From Streptantibioticus rubrisoli (lineage in GTDB: Bacteria > Actinomycetota > Actinomycetes > Streptomycetales > Streptomycetaceae): a DNA stretch of 64,000 bases. The stretch is from the NCBI RefSeq assembly GCF_024436055.1, contig NZ_JANFNH010000001.1:62001-126000 (forward strand). Direction: 5' to 3'. A model generated the notes under the pieces. It had not been told where the DNA came from, ran no database searches, and worked only from the letters and a program-made list of their open reading frames with translations. A program made the translations under genes and the position numbers. This document shows, piece after piece, positions 56,981-64,000 of this stretch (position 1 is the stretch's first letter; each line of letters starts with the position of its first letter).

Positions 56981-57871
56981 TCACTTGACCGCTCCCATCG
57001 ACAGGCCGCGGACCAACTGCTTCTGGGCGATCCAGCCGGCCAGCAGCACCGGCAGGCAGGCGAGCGTGGCGGCCGCGGCGAGCTTCGCCCAGTACAGGCC
57101 CTCGCTCGTCATGAAGCCGACGAGGAAGACGGGCATCGTCGCGGCCCGTACCGAGGTGAGGTTGAGGGCGAAGAAGAACTCGTTCCAGGAGAAGATCACG
57201 CAGATCAGGGCGGTCGCCGCGATGCCCGGGGCGACCATGGGGAGCATGACCCTGGTGATCTCCTGACGGAGCGTCACCCCGTCGACGCGGGCCGCCTCCA
57301 GTACCTCGACGGGGACCTCCAGGAAGAACGAGCGGAGCATCCACACCGCGATCGGCAGGTTCATCGCCGTGTAGAGCACGATCAGGGTGCCGATGTTGTC
57401 CAGGGCGCCGATGTCCCGTACGGCGAGGTAGATCGGCACGATGGCGGCGACCACCGGCAGCATCTTGGTGGAGATGAAGAAGAAGAGGGCGTCGCGCCAT
57501 TTGCGGACCGAGCGGATCGACAGCGCGTAGCCGGCCGGGATGCCGAGCACCAGCACCAGCAGGGTGGACAGCACCGTCGCCAGCGCCGAGTTGGCCAGAT
57601 AGGGGCCGATTCCGCTGTGGAACACCGCGCGGAACTGGGCCAGGGTGGGCGAGAAGACCAGGTGCGGGGTGGTGGTGTAGGCGTCGGCCTCCTGCTTGAA
57701 CGCGGTGAGCACCATCCACAGCACCGGGAAGAAGAAGACCAGCGCCGCGAGCCAGGCGCCCGCAGTCCATGACGCCCGGCCGAGGATCCGGCGCAGCGGA
57801 CGGGAGGCGGGGCCGGGCGCGGCGGGCGCCGCGGGAGTGACCGGGGTGGCGGGGGTAGCGGTGGCCATCAT
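56981..57871 (-). CDS. carbohydrate ABC transporter permease (MalG type)
   Basis: 296 residues with six membrane spans. FFPVLWMVLTAFKQ, NLPIAVWMLRSFFLEVP and the ATPase-contact EAA motif EVLEAARVDGVTLRQEIT are typical. ATG 57871 overlaps the stop of the first permease (ATGA). It forms the translocation channel with that protein; the Pro/Ala-rich N-terminal 25 residues are not conserved. Confidence 0.9.
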   Translation of the reverse strand: MMATATPATPVTPAAPAAPGPASRPLRRILGRASWTAGAWLAALVFFFPVLWMVLTAFKQEADAYTTTPHLVFSPTLAQFRAVFHSGIGPYLANSALATVLSTLLVLVLGIPAGYALSIRSVRKWRDALFFFISTKMLPVVAAIVPIYLAVRDIGALDNIGTLIVLYTAMNLPIAVWMLRSFFLEVPVEVLEAARVDGVTLRQEITRVMLPMVAPGIAATALICVIFSWNEFFFALNLTSVRAATMPVFLVGFMTSEGLYWAKLAAAATLACLPVLLAGWIAQKQLVRGLSMGAVK

Positions 57872-58812
57872 GCCCTCCGTTCGGTGGTGGCGAAGACGGT
57901 GAAGAGCATGCGCAGCGCGACCGAGGCGACGAGGATCGTGCCCGCGACGGTGACCACGCCGAGGGCGGAGGCCTGCCCGACGTCGAAGCCGAGGAAGGCG
58001 CGCTGGTAGAGGTAGTACGGCAGGTTGGTGGTGGCGGTGCCGGGACCGCCCTGGGTCATCATGTAGATCACGTCGAAGGTGTTGACCAGGTAGATCGCGC
58101 CGAGCAGCACACCGAGTTCGATGTACGGCCGCAGATGCGGCACCGTGATGGCCCGGAAGGTGGTCCATGCCCCGGCGCCGTCGACCTTGGCGGCCTCAAG
58201 GACCTCGTTCGACTGGCTCTGCAGCCCGGCCAGGACGATCAGCATCATGAACGGCGTCCACTGCCACACCAGTACGGTGACGATCGAGGCCATCGGGTGC
58301 TGGTTGACGAAGTCGACCGGCGCGGCGCCGCACAGCCGCAACAGGTAGTTGACGATGCCGTAGACCGGGTCGAGCATCGTGGTCTTCCACAGCAGTCCGG
58401 CGACGGTCGGCATGATGAGGAACGGGGCGATCAGCAACGTACGGACCACACCCCGGCCGGGGAACCTGCGGTCCAGCAGCACCGCGAGGCCGATCCCCAG
58501 CACCATCGAGATCGCCACGGCGAGCGCGGTCATCCCGATCTCGGTGAGCAGCGCGTCACGGAAGGCGCTGTCGGTGAAGACATTGGCGTAGTTCTCCAGG
58601 CCCACCCAGTGCTGGGAGTGTGGCCGGACCAGGTTCCAGGACTGGAACGAGAAGATCACCGTGAAGACGAACGGGATCTGGGTGACGATGATCATGAAGA
58701 TCAGCGCCGGTGTCAGCGGCAGCCGCCGCTGCCAGGCCTCGCGGCGCGGTGAGGCCGCTTGCCGCGCCGCGGGCATCGCCGGGCCGCTGACGGGCGGGGC
58801 GAGGGTCGCCAT
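57868..58812 (-). CDS. carbohydrate ABC transporter permease (MalF type)
   Basis: 314 residues from ATG 58812, selected because GGGAGG lies five bases upstream; ATG 58824 is also in frame. LTPALIFMIIVTQIPFVFTV, WVGLENYANVFTDSAF, WQWTPFMMLIVLAGLQS and the EAA loop EVLEAAKVDGAGAWTTF place it in the MalF/UgpA group. It starts 37 bases after the binding-protein stop. Confidence 0.9.
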   Translation of the reverse strand: MATLAPPVSGPAMPAARQAASPRREAWQRRLPLTPALIFMIIVTQIPFVFTVIFSFQSWNLVRPHSQHWVGLENYANVFTDSAFRDALLTEIGMTALAVAISMVLGIGLAVLLDRRFPGRGVVRTLLIAPFLIMPTVAGLLWKTTMLDPVYGIVNYLLRLCGAAPVDFVNQHPMASIVTVLVWQWTPFMMLIVLAGLQSQSNEVLEAAKVDGAGAWTTFRAITVPHLRPYIELGVLLGAIYLVNTFDVIYMMTQGGPGTATTNLPYYLYQRAFLGFDVGQASALGVVTVAGTILVASVALRMLFTVFATTERRA

Positions 58813-58849
58813 GACGCCTCCCATCTGGTGGTTGTCGGGGTGGGGCGGG

Positions 58850-60259
58850 TCAGGGGTGCTGGTAGGAGCGCCCGACGGTCCGCGCGTACTGCTGGGACTG
58901 CGCCAGCGCGTCGTGCACCGACTTCTGTCTGGCGATGGCGGCGGTGATCTGCTGGCTCACCCGGGTGCCGAGGTCCTCGAACTCGGGGATGCCCAGGAAC
59001 TGGACGCCGGTGTCGGGCACCGGGTCAACCGTGGGATGGACGGGGTCGGCGCTGCTGATCGCCTGCACGGTGGGTCCGGCGAAGGCGGCAGCGGCCTTCT
59101 GGTACTGCGGGATCTGGTACGTCGAGGCGCGGCTGCCCGGCGGCACGCGCGACCAGCCCAACTTCTCGCCGACCAGCTTGATGTAGGACTTCGAGGTGGC
59201 CCAGGACACGAACTGCCATGCGGCGTCCTTGTGTCCGCTGGTCTTGGGGATGCCCAGCGACCAGGAGTACAGCCAGCCGGAGGAGTTGGTCTTCTCCACC
59301 GGCGCGGGTGCATAGCCGATCTTGCCGACCACCTTGCTGCTGGCGGGGTCCTCCAGCGATCCGGCGGCAACGGTCGCGTCGTACCACATAGCGGCGTTGC
59401 CCTGCGCCATGTCCGTGCCGCATTCGGTGAACCCCGCGCTGGACGCGGCCGGTTCGCCGGCGCGGTGCAGCAGGCCGGTGTAGAAAGAGACGGCCTTCTC
59501 CACCGCCGGTGACGTGAGTTGGGCGTTCCACCGCTGATCGAACCAGCGGCCACCGAAGGTGTTGACCACGGTGTCCAGCGGCGCGAGGTTCTCACCCCAG
59601 CCGGGGTCGCCGCGCAGGCAGATCCCGGCGATGTGGTGGGCCGGATCGTTCAACTTGTCCGCCAGCGGCGCGACTTGGTCCCAGGTGGGGTGGGCGGGCA
59701 TCGTCAGATGGTGGGCGGCGAACAGGTCCTTGCGGTACATCAGGAACGACGACTCGCCGTAGAACGGCACCGAGTACATGTCGCCGCGGTAGGAGAGCGA
59801 CTGGCGGATGGGGCCGATGAAGTCACCCGGGTCGTACCCCGGTGTGCGGTCGGCGTACGGCTGCAGGTCGACCAGCCAGCTGTCCTTCGCCCACATCGGC
59901 GTCTCGTAGTTGCTGATCATGACCACGTCGAACTCATGGCTGCCGGTGGCGACGGACTCGGTGATCTTCTGCCTGGCCTCGTTCTCCGGCAGCGTCACGT
60001 ACTTGATGTGGACGCCGGGATGCTGGTGCTCGAAGTACGGGGTGAGTTGCTCGACGTCCGCCATCTGCGGATTGGCGACGATCGCCACGGTCAGGGTGGT
60101 GCCCGGTGCGGAACCGCCGACAGCGCCGGCACCGGCGCACCCCGCGGTCAGCAGTAGTCCGGCGACCGACGCGGTGGCCGCCAGCCTGCGTCGGGACGTC
60201 CGGGGCTGCCGGGAACCTCTGGTGTGTCGGCCGCGTCGCCGAGCCTGGCGGATTCGCAT
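58850..60259 (-). CDS. polyol/sugar-binding lipoprotein of an ABC importer
   Basis: 469 residues from ATG 60259 with a GAGGAGAGA element upstream. The Arg-rich N-terminus with SRRRLA and lipobox LLTAGC suggests a Tat- or Sec-exported lipoprotein anchored outside the membrane. The mature family-1 binding-protein fold is shown by LTVAIVANPQMADVEQL, YFEHQHPGVHIKYVTLP, VPFYGESSFLMYRKDLF and YSWSLGIPKTSGHKDAAW. The dehydrogenase and kinase downstream point to mannitol, sorbitol or another polyol as ligand (SmoE-like). Confidence 0.88.
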   Translation of the reverse strand: MRIRQARRRGRHTRGSRQPRTSRRRLAATASVAGLLLTAGCAGAGAVGGSAPGTTLTVAIVANPQMADVEQLTPYFEHQHPGVHIKYVTLPENEARQKITESVATGSHEFDVVMISNYETPMWAKDSWLVDLQPYADRTPGYDPGDFIGPIRQSLSYRGDMYSVPFYGESSFLMYRKDLFAAHHLTMPAHPTWDQVAPLADKLNDPAHHIAGICLRGDPGWGENLAPLDTVVNTFGGRWFDQRWNAQLTSPAVEKAVSFYTGLLHRAGEPAASSAGFTECGTDMAQGNAAMWYDATVAAGSLEDPASSKVVGKIGYAPAPVEKTNSSGWLYSWSLGIPKTSGHKDAAWQFVSWATSKSYIKLVGEKLGWSRVPPGSRASTYQIPQYQKAAAAFAGPTVQAISSADPVHPTVDPVPDTGVQFLGIPEFEDLGTRVSQQITAAIARQKSVHDALAQSQQYARTVGRSYQHP

Positions 60260-60385
60260 CGTTCGTCTCTCCTCGCTGCCGCTGACACGGGACCGCGTCG
60301 GGACGGATGTGGTCGGTCCGGGGGTGCTTCGGGGGATTCGGGTGCCGGGGGATTCGGGGGTGATCCGGGGGTGATCCAGCAGGGG

Positions 60386-60454
60386 GCGCAACCGGTTGCG
60401 CGTTGATTGGGGAAGACCATAGGAGTGCGCAACCGGTTGCGCAACCGGTTGCGG
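60386..60454. promoter_or_regulatory. three LacI-type operators
   Basis: GCGCAACCGGTTGCGC occurs as a perfect 16-base palindrome at 60386-60401 and again at 60427-60442. A third copy at 60439-60454 has only its last base changed and shares four bases with the second. The central CG pair and AACCGGTT core are classic LacI/GalR-family features. They lie in the divergent gap between the binding-protein gene and the LacI gene. Confidence 0.93.
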
Positions 60455-60525
60455 GATAGAATTTCGCACTACAGCCGCCAGTGCACGCAGCCGGATGATC
60501 CATATCCGGCGGGGAGGGGTGATCG

Positions 60526-61554
60526 GTGCCGACCATGTATGAGGTGGCGCGCCGCGCCGGGGTATCCGTCACCACGGTCTCGCACGTCATCAACCGCACA
60601 CGTCCAGTGAGCGACGCGGCACGCCGTGCGGTGGAGGCCGCCATTGAAGAGACCGGTTACGTGCCCAATGTGGTCGCCCGGTCGCTGGCGACCGCCACGA
60701 CCCGCACCATCGGGCTGGCCGTCTCCGCACTCACCAATCCCTACCTCGGCGAGCTCGCCCATGCCATCGAGTCGACCGCGGTGGCCGCGGGATACACCGT
60801 GCTGCTCGCGGACACCCATGACGACCCCGACCAGGAGGCCCGGGTACTGCGCGCCCTCCACCACCGGCGGGTCGACGGCATCCTGCTCGCCACCTCGATG
60901 CCCCAGGCCGAACTGCGGCGCTGCCTGGGGGAGTTGCCGGGGCCGACCTGCCCCGTGGTGCTGATCGACCGCTTCCTCCCGGACGGTTTCGACCAGGTCG
61001 GCGTCGAGAACGAGGAGGCGACCGCCGCCTTGATCGCCCACCTCGCCGAGCGCGGACACCGCCGCATCGGCATGGTCCACGGGCGACAAGGCCTCACCAC
61101 GACCACCGAACGGCTCGCGGGCTACCGTCGCGGGCTGGCTGAGCAGGGCATCGACCATGATCCGCGGCTGGAGGCCGACGGCGCATCGGACGTCGTCTCG
61201 GCGCGTGACGCCGTCATCCGGCTACTGGAGCTGGAGGAGCCGCCCACCGCAGTGGTCAGCGCCAACAACCACATGACCGTGGGCGTGCTGCGAGGGCTGC
61301 GCGATCGCGGGGTCCGGGTGCCCGATGACATCGCCGTCGTCGCGTTCGACGACGTCGAATGGGGCGACCTGCTGCCCTCACCGCTGACCGCGATCGCCCA
61401 GCCGTGGCAGGAGATGGGCCGCCAGGCCACCCTTACGCTGCTCGACCGGATGACCGGCGACACGGCGCCCCCGCGTGCCATCCGTCTGGCGCCCACCCTG
61501 GTGCACCGCCGCTCCTGCGGCTGCGCGCCGGACGGGGCCGAACAGCGCCCTTAG
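60526..61554 (+). CDS. LacI-family transcriptional repressor of the polyol operon
   Basis: 342 residues from GTG 60526; ATG 60535 is possible. The N-terminal HTH and hinge are canonical: MYEVARRAGVSVTTVSHVINR, here cut to VARRAGVSVTTVSHVINR, then AIEETGYVPNVVARSLAT. The periplasmic-binding-like domain has TIGLAVSALTNPYL, FLPDGFDQVGVENEEA and DDIAVVAFDDVEWGDLL. Divergent from the ABC operon with three matching operators between them, so control of both directions is highly likely. Confidence 0.93.
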   Translation: MPTMYEVARRAGVSVTTVSHVINRTRPVSDAARRAVEAAIEETGYVPNVVARSLATATTRTIGLAVSALTNPYLGELAHAIESTAVAAGYTVLLADTHDDPDQEARVLRALHHRRVDGILLATSMPQAELRRCLGELPGPTCPVVLIDRFLPDGFDQVGVENEEATAALIAHLAERGHRRIGMVHGRQGLTTTTERLAGYRRGLAEQGIDHDPRLEADGASDVVSARDAVIRLLELEEPPTAVVSANNHMTVGVLRGLRDRGVRVPDDIAVVAFDDVEWGDLLPSPLTAIAQPWQEMGRQATLTLLDRMTGDTAPPRAIRLAPTLVHRRSCGCAPDGAEQRP

Positions 61555-61780
61555 CCGCCGGTCGCCGCCCACCGCGGCCCACGCGGTGTCTCCGCGAGCG
61601 TGCTGGCCCTCTGTTGATCACTGTGCGGGAGGATCGGGCTATGCGTTGCACCGGGCCAGGGCGGGCAGAAAGCCCGGCGGCGGTTCGGCTTACCGGCGCG
61701 CATGCCCGACGTGGCGGTGGGTACGACCCTTCCCGTACATGGGCGTTGTGGAAGCGGCCGAAGAGTGAGGGGCGTCGGAA

Positions 61781-62155
61781 GTGATTCGAAAGCTGCAGGC
61801 GGTCGCGTTGGACTGCGCCGATCCGATACGTCTCGCGGAGTTCTACGCGGATCTGCTCGGCGGCCGGGTGGTCGCGGACCCGGAAGAACCCGACTGGGTT
61901 GAGGTGCACGGGTTCGAGGGGGCGCCGCTGGCCTGCCAGCGGGTGGACGGTTACCAACCGCCCGAGTGGCCCGGCCAACAGCGCCCGCAGCAGCTCCACT
62001 TGGACTTCGACGTGGACGACCTCGACGGGGAGGAGAAGCGGGCGCTCGCCCTCGGTGCGACCGTGCTGGAGCGGACGGACCAGCTCCGCGCGGAGGCCAA
62101 CTGGCGGGTCTACGCGGACCCGGCTGGCCATCCGTTCTGCCTCTGCCTCCACTGA
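61781..62155 (+). CDS. VOC-superfamily (glyoxalase/bleomycin-resistance-like) protein
   Basis: 124 residues from GTG 61781. LQAVALDCADPIRLAEFYADLLGG, DWVEVHGFEGAPLACQRV, QLHLDFDVDDLD and WRVYADPAGHPFCLC follow the paired beta-alpha-beta-beta-beta pattern with likely metal residues (Asp/His/Glu). This short subgroup has unknown substrates. Confidence 0.85.
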   Translation: MIRKLQAVALDCADPIRLAEFYADLLGGRVVADPEEPDWVEVHGFEGAPLACQRVDGYQPPEWPGQQRPQQLHLDFDVDDLDGEEKRALALGATVLERTDQLRAEANWRVYADPAGHPFCLCLH

Positions 62156-62526
62156 GCCCACGGGCCTGACGCAGCCGCTGACACGGCGCCACGGCAGCCG
62201 CTGGACGTCGCGGCTTCGACCCCGCGGTCGATCAGCCCGGCGCAGACCGCCACTCGGTGCATCCGGTTGGTCGGACGATCACTGGACCGTTCGCCCAGCG
62301 GTACCTCGCGCTTCTCCCGGATGCCCCGCCGCGTCCCACCCCATCGTGTCTGCCGAGATCTCGCACCTGTGGCCGAGCTCCACGCAAGACTGAGGTCCGT
62401 GAGGGACCAGGTACGGACAGGCGCTAGCGTGGTCGGTGCTGACAGCGAGGACCGTGCCGGTTCGGTACCGGGTCCAGGGGTGGAGTGAAGGGGAGTAAGG
62501 GGAGACATGCGGGTCGGAGCGGCGTT
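62156..62526. other. 371-bp region upstream of sbcD without a recognisable gene
   Basis: Short readings on both strands lack family sequence or ribosome-binding sites. The region probably contains the sbcCD promoter; I found no clear -10/-35 pair or repeats. Confidence 0.4.
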
Positions 62527-63687
62527 TTGAGGATTCTGCACACATCCGACTGGCATCTGGGGCGGTCGTTCCACCGGGTCAACCTTCTGTCCGCCCAGGA
62601 GGCCTTCGTCGACCACCTGGTGGAGACGGTGCGTGCCGAGCGGGTTGACGCGGTTCTGGTCGCGGGGGACGTGTACGACCGCGCGGTGCCGCCGCTGCCC
62701 GCCGTGGAACTCTTCGACTCCGCTCTGCACCGGCTCGGCGAGCTAGGTGTGCCGACCGTGATGATCTCCGGCAACCATGACTCGGCACGCCGCCTGGGCG
62801 TCGGGGCACGGCTGATGTCCCGCGCGGGCATCCATCTGCGCACCGCGCCGAAGGACTGCGGCACCCCCGTGCTGCTGAACGACGAGCACGGCGAGGTGGC
62901 GCTGTACGGGCTGCCGTACCTCGAACCGACCCTGGTACGCGCCGAGTTCGGCGCGACACGCGCCGACCACACCACCGTGCTCAGCGCCGCCATGGACCGG
63001 GTCCGCGCCGACCTGGCCGCCCGCCCGGCCGGTACCCGCTCGGTCGTCCTCGCCCATGCCTTCGTCGCGGGCGGGGTCGGCTGCCGCAGCGAACGCGACA
63101 TCACCGCGGGTGGTGTCGCCGCGGTACCCGCCGAGGTGTTCGACGGCGTCGACTATGTGGCCCTCGGCCATCTGCACGGCGCGCAGACCATCACCGACCG
63201 GATCCGCTACTCCGGCTCCCCACTGGCCTACTCGTTCTCCGAGCACCAGCACCGCAAGACCATGTGGCTGGTCGACCTCGGCCCGGACGGCGGGATCGCC
63301 GCGGAACGGGTGGACTGCCCGGTGCCGCGCCGACTGGCCAGGATCAGGGGCACGCTGGAGGAACTGCTGTCCGACCCGGCGCTGGAGGCCGCCGAGGACG
63401 CCTGGGTGGAGGCCACACTGACCGACGCGCAGCGCCCGTACGATCCGATGGCCCGGCTGGCCCGGCGCTTCCCGCATGTGCTGGCGCTCGACTTCGACCC
63501 GCAGGGCGCCGCCGTGGATCCGCTGGCCTCCTACGCCAAGCGGTTGCGTGACCGTACCGACCAGCAGATCGCCGAGGACTTCGTGGCCCATGTGCGCGGC
63601 CGTGGGCCGGATCCGGCGGAGCGCGCGGTGCTGCGGGACGCGCTGGAGGCGGCGCGGGTGCGCGCCGCGGTGGGAGAGGCGGTCTGA
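62527..63687 (+). CDS. sbcD: nuclease SbcCD subunit D
   Basis: 386 residues from TTG 62527, chosen because the conserved start RILHTSDWHLGRSFHR begins there; GTG 62485 would add 14 unlike residues. Phosphodiesterase motifs are LHTSDWHLG, LVAGDVYDRAVPP, ISGNHDSARRLG, VLAHAFVAGG and ALGHLHGAQ, the Mn-binding set of Mre11/SbcD. With SbcC it cleaves hairpins and blocked DNA ends during repair. Its stop overlaps the sbcC start (TGATG). Confidence 0.93.
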   Translation: MRILHTSDWHLGRSFHRVNLLSAQEAFVDHLVETVRAERVDAVLVAGDVYDRAVPPLPAVELFDSALHRLGELGVPTVMISGNHDSARRLGVGARLMSRAGIHLRTAPKDCGTPVLLNDEHGEVALYGLPYLEPTLVRAEFGATRADHTTVLSAAMDRVRADLAARPAGTRSVVLAHAFVAGGVGCRSERDITAGGVAAVPAEVFDGVDYVALGHLHGAQTITDRIRYSGSPLAYSFSEHQHRKTMWLVDLGPDGGIAAERVDCPVPRRLARIRGTLEELLSDPALEAAEDAWVEATLTDAQRPYDPMARLARRFPHVLALDFDPQGAAVDPLASYAKRLRDRTDQQIAEDFVAHVRGRGPDPAERAVLRDALEAARVRAAVGEAV

Positions 63688-64000
63688 TGAGGCTGCACCG
63701 GCTGAAGGTGACCGCCTTCGGACCGTACCGCCGCACCGAGGAAATAGACTTCGACGAACTGTCCTCCGGCGGGATATTCCTGCTGCACGGCGCCACGGGT
63801 GCGGGCAAGACCTCGGTGCTCGACGCGGTGTGCTTCGCGCTGTACGGCGAGGTACCGGGCGTCCGGCCGCGCAACCGGCTGCGCAGCGACCACGCGGATC
63901 CCGACCAGTTGACCGAGGTGGTCCTCGAACTCACCGTCGGCGGGCGCCGTTTGGAGTTGACCCGCCGCCCTGAACAGGAGCGCCCCAAGCGGCGCGGCAC
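63687..64000 (+). CDS. sbcC: nuclease SbcCD subunit C (partial, N-terminus only)
   Basis: About 104 residues before the window ends. LHRLKVTAFGPYRRTEEIDF, the Walker A loop LLHGATGAGKTSVLDAVCF and ALYGEVPGVRPRNRLRSDHA are the start of the SMC-like SbcC/Rad50 ATPase. The coiled coils and Walker B lie outside. Coupled to sbcD by the overlapping TGATG. Confidence 0.93.
   Translation, partial: MRLHRLKVTAFGPYRRTEEIDFDELSSGGIFLLHGATGAGKTSVLDAVCFALYGEVPGVRPRNRLRSDHADPDQLTEVVLELTVGGRRLELTRRPEQERPKRRG

Noticed and set aside
55007-57772. A 921-residue plus-strand frame over the dehydrogenase and ABC genes
   Set aside because: Shadow of three well-supported minus-strand genes; no start context and no motifs.

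Overview
The window looks like the chromosome of a streptomycete or close relative (Streptomyces/Kitasatospora type). GC content is very high, GTG and TTG starts are common, ATGA/GTGA stop-start overlaps are frequent, and the gene families are typical of the group: MsiK, conservon proteins, SARP regulators, ROK regulators and a Tap-like telomere-protein relic. I saw no rRNA, tRNA or CRISPR. All family calls come from reading the sequence and from memory; nothing was searched.

Layout. 1-11 kb is an amino-sugar and carbohydrate block: KDPG aldolase (partial), D-aminoacylase, a collapsed amino-acid deaminase, KDG kinase, IclR regulator and RidA; then a SIS isomerase/deaminase, ROK kinase and APC permease with a divergent ROK repressor; then the stand-alone sugar-ABC ATPase MsiK. 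11-19.5 kb holds a DUF485/acetate-type symporter pair, an OFA-family transporter with its 48-residue small subunit, and a conservon-like signalling set (NIT histidine kinase, roadblock/LC7, DUF742) without its usual GTPase. 19.7-22.1 kb encodes three secreted proteins (papain-inhibitor/RlpA-like, PL14-like lyase, GH46 chitosanase) behind a palindromic operator. 22.2-23.1 kb holds two LuxR-regulator pieces on opposite strands.

23.2-33.3 kb is the most striking region: eleven tightly packed minus-strand genes that read as one biosynthetic operon. Transcription starts with the complete preQ0 (7-deazaguanine) set queC-queD-queE-folE. It continues into a SAM methyltransferase, a diverged diaminopimelate decarboxylase, a DapC-like aminotransferase, a proteobacterial-type DapD succinyltransferase, an ATP-grasp ligase, an MFS exporter and an IPNS-like Fe(II)/2-oxoglutarate oxygenase. 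The second half recalls the lysine-pathway-derived part of the tabtoxin cluster. I know of no described cluster that joins it to 7-deazaguanine synthesis, and it is my leading candidate for an undescribed system.

33.4-38.6 kb is a decayed border: a frameshifted SARP/NB-ARC regulator, a transporter tail, a small secreted protein, a Tap remnant with frameshift and nonsense changes, an IS6-type transposase wreck and an intact SARP regulator that could control the cluster. 38.6-53.6 kb is mostly ordinary chromosome: flavin reductase, spermidine-synthase-like protein, Ser/Thr kinase, ArsR regulator beside a broken MFS gene, DedA, gamma-carbonic-anhydrase-like protein, EamA/XRE-cupin pair, GNAT, CoA-binding protein and YigZ. 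It also holds a His-rich mini-lipoprotein and a probable phosphorothioate-DNA restriction enzyme. 53.7-61.6 kb is a complete polyol ABC uptake and catabolism operon under a LacI regulator with three near-identical operators. The window ends in sbcD and the start of sbcC.
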